Shown here: in pieces, positions 54,459-63,891 of the stretch | Layout of the letters: each line of letters begins with the position of its first letter | How positions within the stretch are numbered: the stretch's first letter is position 1 | Assembly (NCBI RefSeq): GCF_033001325.1 | Contig: NZ_CP133111.1 | Location: 1,364,001-1,428,000 of the forward strand | DNA length: 64,000 nt | Reading direction: 5' to 3' | Origin: Rhodopseudomonas sp. BAL398 | GTDB taxonomy: Bacteria > Pseudomonadota > Alphaproteobacteria > Rhizobiales > Xanthobacteraceae | Made by a program: the position numbers and the translations under genes | The notes under the pieces: model-generated | Database searches by the model: none | Told to the model about the DNA's origin: nothing | The model's input: only the letters and a program-made list of their open reading frames with translations

Positions 54459-55607
54459 CTACACGCCACGGTCGACCGTCTGGTCGCGGCCCGATGCCTT
54501 GGCCCGGTATAGTCGACTGTCCGCCATCTTGTAGAGCGCGGCCCAGTCGCCGGCCTCCTGGATCGTCGCCACCCCGAAGCTCGCCGTCACCGACCTGTTG
54601 CCGAGCCCCGGAATTTGGCTGTTCGCGATCGTCTGCCGGAGCCTTTCGGCGCACTCATAGGCGTCGGACAATGATGCATCCGGCAGGAACACCGCAAACT
54701 CCTCGCCACCCAAACGGCCGATGAGATCGCCCTTGCGCGCGGTTCTGCGCAGGATCGCGCCAATCTCCTTGAGAACGACGTCGCCGACAGCATGACCGAA
54801 CGTGTCGTTGATCGATTTGAAATGGTCGACGTCGCACAAGATCAGCGACACCCCTTCGGGAGCGCGATGCATCGGAGCCGCGATCTCCGCCTCGAAGCCG
54901 CGGCGGTTGAGCAGCCCGGTCAGATGGTCGAGATCCCGTTCGCGGCGCAGATCATCCATCAGGTCGGACACCGCCGCAGCCAGGATGGCCATCGCCAAGG
55001 CAGCGCCCAGCACCGCGAGGGACAATTGCAGGGTCTGCCAAAACACGGAATCGGCGAAGGCCAATTCACCTGCCGGCGGCGACACGCCGACGGTGAAGAC
55101 GGTGCGGGGAAAGAAGTGAAGTCCGAACAGAAACAGTGTCCAGAACAGGATCCGGTCCACGACCCGACCGCGGCGAAGTCGCGACAGTCTGAGCGCGGCC
55201 GCGCAAAGCAGCAGTCCGTAGCCGAAGTTCTGCACGTAGATGCGCGCCAGCAGACTGCGATCGACATAGAAGAAGAACCATAATGCCAGAGAAAACCCGG
55301 CGAAGATCGCAACGTCTATCCAGAGTCCGAAAGCCCTGCCCGACCGGATCAGAACGCCTTCGACCGTCGCAATGACGGCGCAGGTGTAGAGCGCCCCCGA
55401 CACCATCGCGTTCAAGCCCGTATCGCGAGGCCAGTAGATGATCTGACTCGAGGCCCCGAGAGCGAATAGCGCACAGGCGGCGGCCAGGATGCCGAGATAG
55501 GGCCGCCGCCGCTCATAGCTCCAGGCCGCAAGAAACGCACAACCGAATACGCCGATGATGCCTGGCCCGATCAGGGACAGCGTGACTCTAACAACCGAAC
55601 CCTGCAT
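54459..55607 (-). CDS. Membrane-bound diguanylate cyclase (GGDEF)
   Basis: This 382-residue protein makes cyclic di-GMP, a signal controlling motility and exopolysaccharide. Residues about 5-205 form roughly seven hydrophobic helices, a MASE-type sensor (GPGIIGVFGCAFLAAWSYER). The GGDEF domain spans about 215-375: LTGLLNRRGFEAEI, SLILCDVDHFKSINDTFGHA, GRLGGEEFAVFLPDAS. The signature GGEEF is intact, and no RxxD inhibitory site is visible at the usual place. Its signal is unknown. A c-di-GMP enzyme is consistent with the exopolysaccharide gene at the window start, but no direct link is shown. Confidence 0.92.
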   Translation of the reverse strand: MQGSVVRVTLSLIGPGIIGVFGCAFLAAWSYERRRPYLGILAAACALFALGASSQIIYWPRDTGLNAMVSGALYTCAVIATVEGVLIRSGRAFGLWIDVAIFAGFSLALWFFFYVDRSLLARIYVQNFGYGLLLCAAALRLSRLRRGRVVDRILFWTLFLFGLHFFPRTVFTVGVSPPAGELAFADSVFWQTLQLSLAVLGAALAMAILAAAVSDLMDDLRRERDLDHLTGLLNRRGFEAEIAAPMHRAPEGVSLILCDVDHFKSINDTFGHAVGDVVLKEIGAILRRTARKGDLIGRLGGEEFAVFLPDASLSDAYECAERLRQTIANSQIPGLGNRSVTASFGVATIQEAGDWAALYKMADSRLYRAKASGRDQTVDRGV

Positions 55608-55803
55608 CTTGAACGTCGTGACCCCGCAAGCTGAAGCCCGCGTCTTTTGCCTCTATCCGCTGTAGGAATCCACCACACACCCCGTTCAATTTGAGTCAAA
55701 ATGAAAGGGCGCCGTTGCGAGCGTCGACGCTCGACCCCGCCATTGTCCCTGGCCCTTCCTCATGCGATCCTGCCGGCCTGTCCCCGTCCCGTGAGACCCC
55801 GCC

Positions 55804-56472
55804 ATGAAAACCGCCCTCGTGTTCGGCGCCACCGGCCTGATCGGTTCGCATCTCGTGCGCGGCCTGCTCGACAGCCCGGACTACGCAGAGGTGATCGCGG
55901 TGGCGCGGCGGCCGCTGCCGTTGAGCGATCCGAAGCTGACGGTGCTGATCGGCGACCGCGACGCCCTGCCCGCGCTGGCGCCCCAGCTTGTCGCCGACGA
56001 GGTGTTCATCGCGCTCGGCACCACGCGCAAGCACACGCCCGACGAGGCGGCGTATTACCGGATCGACCATGATTATCCGGTGGAGGCGGCGCGGATCGCG
56101 CGGCGCAACGGCGCGCGGGCGGTGTTGCTGGTCACGGCGGTGGGCGCCAAGGCCGCGTCGGGGCAGTTCTATCTCCGCACCAAGGGCGAGACCGAGCGCG
56201 ACGTCATCGCGCTGGGGTTCGACGACACCCACATCTTCCGCCCGTCAATGCTGATCGGCGAGCGCGCCGAGCACCGCCCGCTGGAGCGGCTGTTCATCGC
56301 GCTCGCGCACCTCGTCAACCCGCTGCTGCGCGGCGCGGCCGACCGCTATCGCGGCATCGACGCCGCTGACGTCGCAGAAGCGATGCTCGCGGCGGCCCGG
56401 ACCGGCGCCGCCGGCCTGGGAATCTATCACTGGCGGGAGATGATGGCGCTGCTGCCGGGCCGGCGGGCGTAG
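55804..56472 (+). CDS. NAD(P)-binding protein, HTATIP2/YbjT-like
   Basis: This 222-residue Rossmann protein has the cofactor motif ALVFGATGLIGSHLVRGLLD at the N terminus and a C-terminal segment FYLRTKGETERDVIAL (YxxxK-like Y-L-R-T-K), then FRPSMLIGERAEHRPLE. It belongs to the atypical SDR group with human HTATIP2. Substrate unknown. It stands alone and is divergent from the GGDEF gene. Confidence 0.82.
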   Translation: MKTALVFGATGLIGSHLVRGLLDSPDYAEVIAVARRPLPLSDPKLTVLIGDRDALPALAPQLVADEVFIALGTTRKHTPDEAAYYRIDHDYPVEAARIARRNGARAVLLVTAVGAKAASGQFYLRTKGETERDVIALGFDDTHIFRPSMLIGERAEHRPLERLFIALAHLVNPLLRGAADRYRGIDAADVAEAMLAAARTGAAGLGIYHWREMMALLPGRRA

Positions 56473-56572
56473 CCCCGGATGCCAAGTTGGGTTCGCCCTC
56501 ACCGCCCAACACGCAGCGCTCTTGCGCCCTGCGACGCTTTTCCGTCGGCGGGGGCCATGCTAAAAACCCGCG

Positions 56573-56809
56573 ATGAAAACCAAACCCTTGGCTGAGATTC
56601 TCGAACGCGTCGAAAGCTGGCCGCCGCATCTGCAGGACGAGCTGGCCGCCTTTGCGCGTGAGCTCGACGCCGGTGCCGACGGCCGCGACTATCAGCCGAC
56701 GCGGGAGGAACTGGCGGGGATCGACCGCGGTTTGCGCGATGCGGCCGACGGGCGCTTCGCCAGCGATGCGCAGGTCGACGCCGCGTTCGGCAAATTTCGC
56801 GGTCAATGA
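56573..56809 (+). CDS. ParD-like antitoxin of a ParDE-type pair
   Basis: The protein has 78 residues (MKTKPLAEILERVESWPPHL). The C-terminal half TREELAGIDRGLRDAADGRF and DAQVDAAFGKFRGQ is the toxin-binding part typical of antitoxins next to ParE/RelE toxins. The DNA-binding type is not certain. It overlaps the toxin start by ATGA. Confidence 0.78.
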   Translation: MKTKPLAEILERVESWPPHLQDELAAFARELDAGADGRDYQPTREELAGIDRGLRDAADGRFASDAQVDAAFGKFRGQ

Positions 56810-57099
56810 AGGTTGTCTATACCGACCAAGCGCTGCGTGATCTCGATGCCATCGCCGATTGGTTGACCGCGCACTATCCAAAGGTGGCGCCGGCCGTCGG
56901 TCGGCGCATTCGGAGCGTGGTGGCGCATATCGCGCGCTGGCCCGCGAGTGCCCGACGTTCCGCCGGTCGACCGGACGTTCGCGTCGTACCGCTCGGTCGC
57001 TATCCCTATCTGATCTTCTACCGCGTCACTGCGGACACCGTCGAGATCCTGCACATTCATCATGCGGCCCGGCAGCGTCCGGATGACGATCCGTCATGA
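56806..57099 (+). CDS. ParE/RelE-type toxin
   Basis: The 97-residue toxin has the ParE fold: MKVVYTDQALRDLDAIADWL, ALRDLDAIADWLTAHYPKVA and the C-terminal RVVPLGRYPYLIFYRVTADT, VEILHIHHAARQ. This is the ParE gyrase-poison/RelE superfamily pattern with the usual Arg/His at the end. The gene overlaps its antitoxin, indicating coupling. It appears intact. Confidence 0.85.
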   Translation: MKVVYTDQALRDLDAIADWLTAHYPKVAPAVGRRIRSVVAHIARWPASARRSAGRPDVRVVPLGRYPYLIFYRVTADTVEILHIHHAARQRPDDDPS

Positions 57100-57117
57100 G
57101 CCCGGCACCCATTCGCG

Positions 57118-58326
57118 CTACGCCCTCGCCGCCTCCATCTCCGCCGTCCGGAACGGCCGGAAGCTCAGCGCCATCAGGAAGGCGCCGATGCCCATCCCCC
57201 AGGCGCCGATATAGAGCCAGGCGTAGCTGGCAAAGCTGTCATAGATGAGCCCACCGGCGATCGGACCGATGGCCATCCCGAGGCTGCCCGCCATCGCCAG
57301 GCCGCCGATCACGCTGCCCATCATCGACAGCGGAAAGTTCTCGCGCGCCAGCACGGCATAGAGCGGCATGACCCCGGCATAGATGAAGCCGAACAAGGCT
57401 GCGACAGCGTAGAACGCCGCAAGGTCGCGGACGAACACATAGGCCAGCGCGCCGAACGCCTGGACCAGCAGGCCGCCCGCCAGCACGCGCCTGGCGCCCA
57501 GCCGGTCGCCGAGAATGCCGAAGGCGACGCGGCCGAACAATCCGGCCAGCCCCTCAACGCTGTAGATCGACACCGCCGCCAGCATCGGGATGCCGCAGCT
57601 GAGGGCGTAGCTCACCGTATGGATGATCGGGCCGGAATGGGTCGCGCAGCAGAAGAAATTGGTCATCAGCAGGGTGATGAATTGCGGCGAGCGGACCGCG
57701 CGGGCGAGTGACATCTCGACTGGTGCCGTCTCGCCTGATTGCGGCGCCTGGCCGGCAAGCGCCGGCGGCCGGCGCACCAACAGTGCTGCCGGAATCATCA
57801 GCATCGCCACCACGACAGCCAGGATCTGCAGCGCGGTGCGCCAGTCGTAGCTCGACACCAGCCAGGCCACCAGCGGCGACATCGTCATCGGCGCCATCCC
57901 CATCCCGACCGACACCAGCGACACCGCCAGGCTGCGATTTGTGTCGAACCAGCCGGTGACGCAGGCCATCATCGGCGCGAAAATCGCGGCGGTCGCGCTC
58001 CCCACCAACAGCCCGAACACCAGTTGAAACTCGACCATCGAGGACGCCCGGCTGGCGAGCGCCAGCCCCGCCGCGACAGCAATCGAACCGGCCAGCACCA
58101 CTGGCAGCGGCCCGATCCGGTCCGACACAGTGCCCCACACCACGCTGCCAACCGCCATCGCCAGAAAGCCGATCGTCATCGCGCTGGAGATGCCGCTCAC
58201 CGACCAGCCGGTGTCGCCGGTGATCGGCCGCAGCAGCACCGGCAGCGAAAACATCCCGCCAGCCGCGACGCAGCCCAGCAGCGCGCCGGCGGCGACGATC
58301 ACCCAACGATAGCGCGACTGTTCCAT
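57118..58326 (-). CDS. Major facilitator superfamily transporter
   Basis: This 402-residue protein has 12 helices. Motif A is GTVSDRIGPLPVVLAGSIAV, and the second-half equivalent is FGRVAFGILGDRLGARRVLA. It resembles the oxalate/formate-antiporter (OFA)-related group (MCT-like), with GMGMAPMTMSPLVAWLVSSY. The substrate is likely an organic anion but unproved. It is convergent with the ParE-type gene, 18 bp apart. Confidence 0.85.
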   Translation of the reverse strand: MEQSRYRWVIVAAGALLGCVAAGGMFSLPVLLRPITGDTGWSVSGISSAMTIGFLAMAVGSVVWGTVSDRIGPLPVVLAGSIAVAAGLALASRASSMVEFQLVFGLLVGSATAAIFAPMMACVTGWFDTNRSLAVSLVSVGMGMAPMTMSPLVAWLVSSYDWRTALQILAVVVAMLMIPAALLVRRPPALAGQAPQSGETAPVEMSLARAVRSPQFITLLMTNFFCCATHSGPIIHTVSYALSCGIPMLAAVSIYSVEGLAGLFGRVAFGILGDRLGARRVLAGGLLVQAFGALAYVFVRDLAAFYAVAALFGFIYAGVMPLYAVLARENFPLSMMGSVIGGLAMAGSLGMAIGPIAGGLIYDSFASYAWLYIGAWGMGIGAFLMALSFRPFRTAEMEAARA

Positions 58327-58537
58327 CCTGTTTCCCCCGATCCGGCCCGCAGGACGAACGAGAACGCCCCCAGCCGACAGCCGGCGCAGGGCGACGGCTC
58401 ACTTTCAGGTGAGCGGTGTCGCGGCATTCTCGCGGCGGCCCGCAACACAGCAAGCCTAGGAAAGGCCCCCTTGTGCCGTGCCCACGCGAGACTCCGCAAG
58501 CCAGGACAGGATGGCCTGCCCCCTACGGTCTGGCTAA

Positions 58538-58762
58538 CTACCCCGAATTCTTCGCGATCTTGTGCGCGAGATGGCCGGTCTCGTGGTCGCGCAGGATCTG
58601 GCCCAAGGACGCCTCGCTGAGATGGGGCAGGACGTCGCTGAGCTTTTGGGAGGCCGGATAGCCCGCCGCGAAATACTGGCCGTAGATCTTGCGCAGCGTG
58701 CCGACGGGCGTTTCGCCGTATTTGGTGTTGATCGGACCGTTCGCGTCGCGGTGCTTGCTCAT
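58538..58762 (-). CDS. Small soluble protein of unknown function
   Basis: The protein has 74 residues from 58762 (MSKHRDANGPINTKYGETPV). A central GTLRKIYGQYFAAGYPASQK and the end LSEASLGQILRDHETGHLAH suggest helices; HETGHLAH looks like a degenerate zinc-protease motif but is too short. Similar short proteins are known in Bradyrhizobium, without function. Confidence 0.6.
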   Translation of the reverse strand: MSKHRDANGPINTKYGETPVGTLRKIYGQYFAAGYPASQKLSDVLPHLSEASLGQILRDHETGHLAHKIAKNSG

Positions 58763-59035
58763 GGTGCTCTCCTGTGGTGCGAGCATCCTCCCGGCCACAC
58801 GCGATGGCAACCGACCCGCCTTAGCCTTTAGGATTAGCAATCCGCTCCGCCCTGCCCGGGATCGGGCCGCGCCTAGCGCCACGAGCTGCCCGGATTGCTC
58901 AGTGCAGATCTGCATCCGCCGCCTCAGGGGTATTCCGGGTACCGCGCCCTCCGGTATTGGGCTAAAGCGCGCGTTCCTCGCGGTTGGGCGTCACGCCGTC
59001 ACGGCCGACCCCATTTCTGACGGATCTGACCCATC

Positions 59036-60331
59036 ATGGACGCGATCAATTATGCGCCGGCGGCCGCCGGCCACGGCCGGCCGTTGAATTCGCCCGCGCA
59101 AGTGCTGCTGGCGAGCCTGATCGGCACCACCGTCGAATTCTTCGATTTCTACGTCTACGCCACCGCCGCGGTGCTGGTGTTTCCGACGCTGTTCTTCCCC
59201 AACAGCGATCCGACCACGGCGCTGTTGGCCTCCTTCGCCACCTTCTCGATCGCGTTTTTCGCCAGACCCTTCGGCGCCATCATATTCGGCCATTTCGGCG
59301 ACCGGATCGGACGCAAGACCACTTTGGTCGCCGCCTTGCTGACCATGGGGATTTCGACCCTGGTGATCGGGCTGTTGCCGACCTATCACCAGATCGGCTT
59401 GATGGCGCCGCTGCTGCTGGCGCTGTGCCGGTTCGGTCAGGGCTTTGGGCTCGGCGGCGAATGGGGCGGCGCGGTGCTGCTCGCCACCGAGAACGCGCCG
59501 GAGGGCAAGCGCAGCTGGTACGGGATGTTTCCCCAGCTTGGCGCGCCGGTCGGGCTGTTTCTGGCCTCCGGGGTGTTCTGGATCCTGCTGCACTTCATGT
59601 CGCAGGAGGCGTTGCTGAACTGGGGCTGGCGGATTCCCTTCATCGCCTCGATCGTGCTGATCGCGATCGGGCTGTGGGTGCGGCTGTCGATCACCGAGAC
59701 CCCCGAATTCCAGCGCGCCATCGACAAGGCCGAGCGGGTCTCGGTGCCGGTGCTGGAAGTGTTCCGGCATCACAAGCGCAGCCTGGTGCTCGGCACCTTC
59801 ATGGCGCTGGTGACCTTCGTCGCCTTCTACATCTGCACGGCCTATTTGTTGTCCTACAACGTCAAGGTCGCGGGGGTGTCGTTTCGCGACGCGCTGATGG
59901 TGCAGATCTACGGCTCGGTGCTGTTCGGCGTCAGCACGATCGCGGCCGGCAAGCTCGGCGACCGCTTCGGACGTCGCTTCTTGCTGCTGGCAAGCACCAT
60001 CATCTTCGGGCTGTTCTCGTTTGCGCTGGCGCCGCTGCTGGGCGCCGGGCTGCTCGGCATCTACGCCTTCACCACCGTCGGCATGCTGCTGTTCGGCATG
60101 AACTATGGGGTGATCGGCGCCGCTTTGGCGGCCCCCTTCCCGACCCGGGTGCGCTACACCGGGTCGTCGATCACCTTCAACCTGGCCGGCATTTTCGGCG
60201 CGTCGCTGGCGCCCTATATCGCCACCTGGCTCCAGGCCAATTACGGCATGACTTATGTCGGCTATTATCAGCTCGCGGCCGCGCTGGTCTCGCTGCTATG
60301 CATCCTGGCGGCGCGCAAGGGCGAGCTGTAA
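59036..60331 (+). CDS. MHS-family MFS transporter (metabolite:proton symporter)
   Basis: This 431-residue, 12-helix protein is of the metabolite:H+ symporter type (ShiA/ProP/KgtP-like). The group signature is TTVEFFDFYVYATAAVLVFP, FARPFGAIIFGHFGDRIGRK (motif A) and CRFGQGFGLGGEWGGAVLLA. GKLGDRFGRRFLLLASTIIF is the second motif A. The substrate may be a small carboxylate or osmolyte. It is divergent from no close partner; the amidase gene is convergent, 124 bp away. Confidence 0.88.
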   Translation: MDAINYAPAAAGHGRPLNSPAQVLLASLIGTTVEFFDFYVYATAAVLVFPTLFFPNSDPTTALLASFATFSIAFFARPFGAIIFGHFGDRIGRKTTLVAALLTMGISTLVIGLLPTYHQIGLMAPLLLALCRFGQGFGLGGEWGGAVLLATENAPEGKRSWYGMFPQLGAPVGLFLASGVFWILLHFMSQEALLNWGWRIPFIASIVLIAIGLWVRLSITETPEFQRAIDKAERVSVPVLEVFRHHKRSLVLGTFMALVTFVAFYICTAYLLSYNVKVAGVSFRDALMVQIYGSVLFGVSTIAAGKLGDRFGRRFLLLASTIIFGLFSFALAPLLGAGLLGIYAFTTVGMLLFGMNYGVIGAALAAPFPTRVRYTGSSITFNLAGIFGASLAPYIATWLQANYGMTYVGYYQLAAALVSLLCILAARKGEL

Positions 60332-60455
60332 CGGCGCGCGCAGGCGGCGCTGCCCGACCGGCGCCGCGGGCCCGAGTGCGGCCTCGGCGCCCGCCATTCC
60401 AAACCGATCTGCGCCGGGTCCCGCCCGACGCATGGGGGAGCCGTCGTCACCCGCC

Positions 60456-61937
60456 CTACGGCCCCTCGTCGCGGCAGACATGCCGCGCCGGCAGCCTGCC
60501 GGCGTTCCACTTGCCGTCGATCGCGCGTTCGATCTGCGCCGCCAATTGCAGCAGCAGACCGTCATTGGCCTGTGCCGCCTGGGCCTGGATGCCGAGCGGC
60601 AGGCCGTTCTCCTGCGCCGCCAGCGGCAGCGAGATTCCGGGGATGCCGCACAGATTGGCCAGCGGCGTATAGGCGAAATTCTCCCACAGATTGGCGAACC
60701 AGTCGTGCACCGACGGGTTGGCGCTGGTGGTGAGATAGTCCGATGTACCGACCTTCGGCGTCGGCCGGGCGGTGATCGGCGTCAGGATGATGTCCCAATC
60801 CTGGAAGAAATCGCCGAAGGCGCGCGACGTGGTGTTGAACACCGCCTGCATCGCGGCGCGTTCGGTGTAGGAGATCGGCAGGCCGGCCTCCCAGATCTTG
60901 ATGTTGATCGGCTCCAGCCGGTCGACGGGTGGCTGCTGCAGCCCGAGCCGCGCCAGATGGCCGGCGATCACCTGGGCGAAATTGCTGATGTAGCAGGTGG
61001 TCTGGGCGGCGAAGGCGGCGCGGAAATCGACCTGCGGCAACGCCCATTCGACGTGGTGGCCGAGCCCTTCGAGCAGCCGGCCGGCGCGCTCCAGCTCGGC
61101 GACGAAATGCGGCGGCGCGGAGTAATCGCCCCATTCATGCGACAGCGCGATGCGCAGCCGGCCGGGGTCGCGCTTGATCAGCTCGCCATAGGATTCTTTC
61201 GGTGACCAGAACGGCATGAACTCGCCCGGCGCACCGCCGCGGCAGGCATCGACAAAGGCGGCGGTGTCGCGCACGGAGCGCGACAGACAGCCCTGGATCG
61301 ACACCAGCCCCGAGAGGTCCGACAGGTTCGGCGCCAGCGAGAACACGCCGCGCGACACTTTGAGGCCGATCGAGCCGGTGGCGCCGGCGGGAATCCGGAT
61401 CGATCCGCCGCCGTCGCTGCCATGCGAGATCGGCAGCACGCCGGCCGCCACCATCGCCGCTGTGCCCGCCGAGGAGCCGCAGGTGGTGTAGTCGGTGTCC
61501 CACGGATTGCGGGTGACGTAGAGCGCGTTCTCCGCCGAACTGCAGACGCCGAATTCCGGCGTGGTGCTGCGGCCGATGATGTTGAGCCCGGCATTGCGGA
61601 TCTTGCCGGTCAGGAAGCTGTCCTGCGCGGGCCGGTTGCCCTGCATGATCATCGAGCCGAATTCCTGCAGCCGCCCCTTCAGCGTCGGGCCGAGATCCTT
61701 GATCAGCATCGGCACGCCGGCAAAGGGACCGGCGGGATTCATGCCGTCTTTGGTGGGATCGGCCACCACGTCGTCGAACACCTCGACCACGGCGTCGAGC
61801 GCGGGATTGAGGCGGGCGATCCCGGCCCTCGCCTGCGCCGCCAGCTCGGCCGGCGTCAGCTCGCCGCGGCGCACCCGATCGGCCAGCGCCACCGCGTCGT
61901 GTTCGGCCCATTCGTCCCAGCTCATCGCCAACGTCAT
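60456..61937 (-). CDS. Amidase-family hydrolase
   Basis: This 493-residue enzyme starts at 61937 (MTLAMSWDEWAEHDAVALAD). The Ser-cisSer-Lys triad is recognisable: Lys in VPMLIKDLGP, the serines in TTCGSSAGTAAMVAAG and SDGGGSIRIPAGATGSIGLK. The first glycine-rich part reads CGSSAG rather than GGSSGG. Length and domain order are normal. The substrate may be an aryl or alkyl amide, or 6-aminohexanoate-type. It is convergent with the MHS transporter. Confidence 0.88.
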   Translation of the reverse strand: MTLAMSWDEWAEHDAVALADRVRRGELTPAELAAQARAGIARLNPALDAVVEVFDDVVADPTKDGMNPAGPFAGVPMLIKDLGPTLKGRLQEFGSMIMQGNRPAQDSFLTGKIRNAGLNIIGRSTTPEFGVCSSAENALYVTRNPWDTDYTTCGSSAGTAAMVAAGVLPISHGSDGGGSIRIPAGATGSIGLKVSRGVFSLAPNLSDLSGLVSIQGCLSRSVRDTAAFVDACRGGAPGEFMPFWSPKESYGELIKRDPGRLRIALSHEWGDYSAPPHFVAELERAGRLLEGLGHHVEWALPQVDFRAAFAAQTTCYISNFAQVIAGHLARLGLQQPPVDRLEPINIKIWEAGLPISYTERAAMQAVFNTTSRAFGDFFQDWDIILTPITARPTPKVGTSDYLTTSANPSVHDWFANLWENFAYTPLANLCGIPGISLPLAAQENGLPLGIQAQAAQANDGLLLQLAAQIERAIDGKWNAGRLPARHVCRDEGP

Positions 61938-62155
61938 GTCGCCATTCCGATTCGAGATCCGTTGGACGCAGCGTGACCCGGATACAGGCCAGTGCACAAT
62001 CCGCGACTTTGCAATGCCGCGATCTGCCATCCGCCGGGCGCCGAACCGCGGTCGCGGCGCCGTCAGCGCGCAGCATTCAACCGGTTCGGCGAGGGGGCAA
62101 ATGATCGTGCATCGGCGCGGGTTCGGTGGGCTTCAGATCGACCGCCCGGTCCGCC

Positions 62156-62521
62156 TCAGCGGCCGCAATTCCACACCGGCCCGATCGGCGTCTGGGTCCA
62201 GCACGGCCCGAGACTGCCGCCATTGTAGCGGCCGCCATAGAAGCCCGGTCGGCCGAGATAATGATGCTCGCCGTCCCACCAGTCCCAATAGCCGGGCGTC
62301 GGGTCGATATACCAGGGGCGCCGATCGCGGCGGGCGCGGCGCAGATCGGCGGCCTTCTGCCGCGTCAGCGGGATGGCGTTGTTCAGCGGCTGCTGATAGC
62401 CGGGCAGGAAGCCGTAGCCATGCCAGCGCAGCGGCTTGCGCTTGTGATGCGGCGCCGCCTGCGCGGCGGCACACAGCAGCGACAGAATCAGCACAATCGA
62501 TAGAGATGAAAAACGCGACAT
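62156..62521 (-). CDS. Secreted protein of unknown function
   Basis: The protein has 121 residues from 62521 (MSRFSSLSIVLILSLLCAAA) with a signal peptide ending AAQA-APHHK. The mature protein is rich in Arg, Gly, Trp and Tyr (TPGYWDWWDGEHHYLG and GPCWTQTPIGPVWNCGR with a Cys pair). It resembles short secreted proteins seen in Bradyrhizobium relatives. No function is known. Confidence 0.65.
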   Translation of the reverse strand: MSRFSSLSIVLILSLLCAAAQAAPHHKRKPLRWHGYGFLPGYQQPLNNAIPLTRQKAADLRRARRDRRPWYIDPTPGYWDWWDGEHHYLGRPGFYGGRYNGGSLGPCWTQTPIGPVWNCGR

Positions 62522-62601
62522 CAGCCGACCATAGACGCGCGGTGCGCCGCAGGCCATTCAATTCCCGGTGCGCCAATTCCGGTGCGCGCCAAGGCGCCTG
62601 G

Positions 62602-63108
62602 CTACTTCTTGTCGCCCGCTGCCGGCTTCTGCTTGGTCAGGATCGCGACCAGGCTGTAATCCGGCGTGATGCAGGGCTTGCTGGCGATCTGGTCGTAGAT
62701 CAGCATATCGCCATCGAGCCGCATCTTGATGTCGTCGATCTTGTCGTCGTCGATCGGGTTCAGCGTGGTCAGCCGATTGCCCTTGACCGATCCCACTTTG
62801 GTGTTCGGCTTCAGCGTCGTCGCGGTACCTTCGACAAAGGTGATCACCCCGTCCTGGTCGATGGTGAATTTGTCGATTTCGGTGAAGGTCTGTTTGCCGA
62901 GATCCTCGCAGGTCATCTCCGCTTCGCGGACCTCGTAGCTGGTCGCACTGCCGACGAAGGTCATCTTGATGTCGCCGCAGCTATAGATCTTGTCACCCAT
63001 CTGAAAGGTGCCCTTGCCGACCCAGATCCCGTCGACAAACGCGGCGCCACCGGCGACGGCCGGTGCCCCCAACGCGATCAGGATCGCGGCGCTCAAGCTG
63101 AATTTCAT
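62602..63108 (-). CDS. Secreted protein of unknown function
   Basis: The protein has 168 residues from 63108 (MKFSLSAAILIALGAPAVAG). A signal peptide is followed by FVDGIWVGKGTFQMGDKIYS and CGDIKMTFVGSATSYEVRE, with two cysteines that may form a disulphide (SCGD and MTCEDLG). Beta-rich throughout, it may be a small lipocalin-like barrel. No family is recognised with confidence. Confidence 0.65.
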   Translation of the reverse strand: MKFSLSAAILIALGAPAVAGGAAFVDGIWVGKGTFQMGDKIYSCGDIKMTFVGSATSYEVREAEMTCEDLGKQTFTEIDKFTIDQDGVITFVEGTATTLKPNTKVGSVKGNRLTTLNPIDDDKIDDIKMRLDGDMLIYDQIASKPCITPDYSLVAILTKQKPAAGDKK

Positions 63109-63412
63109 CGCACGACCTCCGGCCGGAAAAGGTTTTAGAGTACCAATTATTCCAATGATTACAGTATGTTGACATGATTTCAGCGCTATCGCAAGCCCCC
63201 GGGAAGCGCAAGTTGTCCACCCCCCTCCCCGCAGTCCGAACATCGCCGCGGTGCGCGCGCGCCTCGACAAACATCTGCGCAGCGCTCGGCCGCCACCGCG
63301 GCGTCGTTGCGTGCGCCCGACTCCTGTGGTCTCACTCCTCACCATCATCCGCCGCGGAGTCGCATTGACGGCATTCAAACGGCAGGCTGATTGCAAACCC
63401 AAAGGACCCACC

Positions 63413-63853
63413 ATGTCATTGCGCAACGTTCGCATCTTCGTCGTCGCTCTGATCGCCATGTTCGCCGCCGGCCTGGCGCCGGCTGCTCATGCCGATAGCG
63501 GCACCATCCGGATCTCGTTCCTCAAGGCCGGCTGGGTGATCGGCGGCTCGTTCGGCAGCGGCACGTTGCGGTTCCACGGTCGCGACTATCCGCTGTCGAT
63601 CGGTGGCCTGAGCTATGGCCTGACCTTCGGCGGCTCGCAGACCGAGCTGCATGGCCGGGTCAAGAACATCCGCCGCCCGCAGGATATCGAAGGCGTCTAT
63701 GGCGCCGCCGGCGCCGGCGCCACCGTGCTGCGGGGCTCGCAGGCCATCGTGCTCACCAACCAGAACGGCGCGGTGCTGGAACTCAGCGGCCAGCAGACTG
63801 GCCTGATGGTCAATCTCGACCTCAGCGGGATGGCGCTGTCGCTCAGCCGCTAA
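63413..63853 (+). CDS. Secreted glycine-rich beta protein of unknown function
   Basis: The protein has 146 residues from 63413 (MSLRNVRIFVVALIAMFAAG). A signal peptide ends AAHA-DSG. The rest is a series of Gly-rich strands: ISFLKAGWVIGGSFGSGTLR, SIGGLSYGLTFGGSQTELHG, GVYGAAGAGATVLRGSQAIV and QQTGLMVNLDLSGMALSLSR. It could be periplasmic or outer-membrane-associated. I could not assign a family. It is divergent from the preceding secreted protein. Confidence 0.65.
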   Translation: MSLRNVRIFVVALIAMFAAGLAPAAHADSGTIRISFLKAGWVIGGSFGSGTLRFHGRDYPLSIGGLSYGLTFGGSQTELHGRVKNIRRPQDIEGVYGAAGAGATVLRGSQAIVLTNQNGAVLELSGQQTGLMVNLDLSGMALSLSR

Positions 63854-63859
63854 TCGCCG

Positions 63860-63891
63860 CGGGCGCCGCGGCTGGACCGCCGCGGCGCCCG
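63860..63891 (+). terminator. GC-rich hairpin after the last gene
   Basis: CGGGCGCCGCGG (63860-63871) pairs with CCGCGGCGCCCG (63880-63891), a 12-bp stem. It is followed by GGTAAAC, not a U tract, so it may act only partly as terminator. Confidence 0.5.

Noticed and set aside
58538-58762. Zinc protease (HETGH motif)
   Set aside because: HETGHLAH is in a 74-residue protein without the remaining fold, so it is most likely chance.
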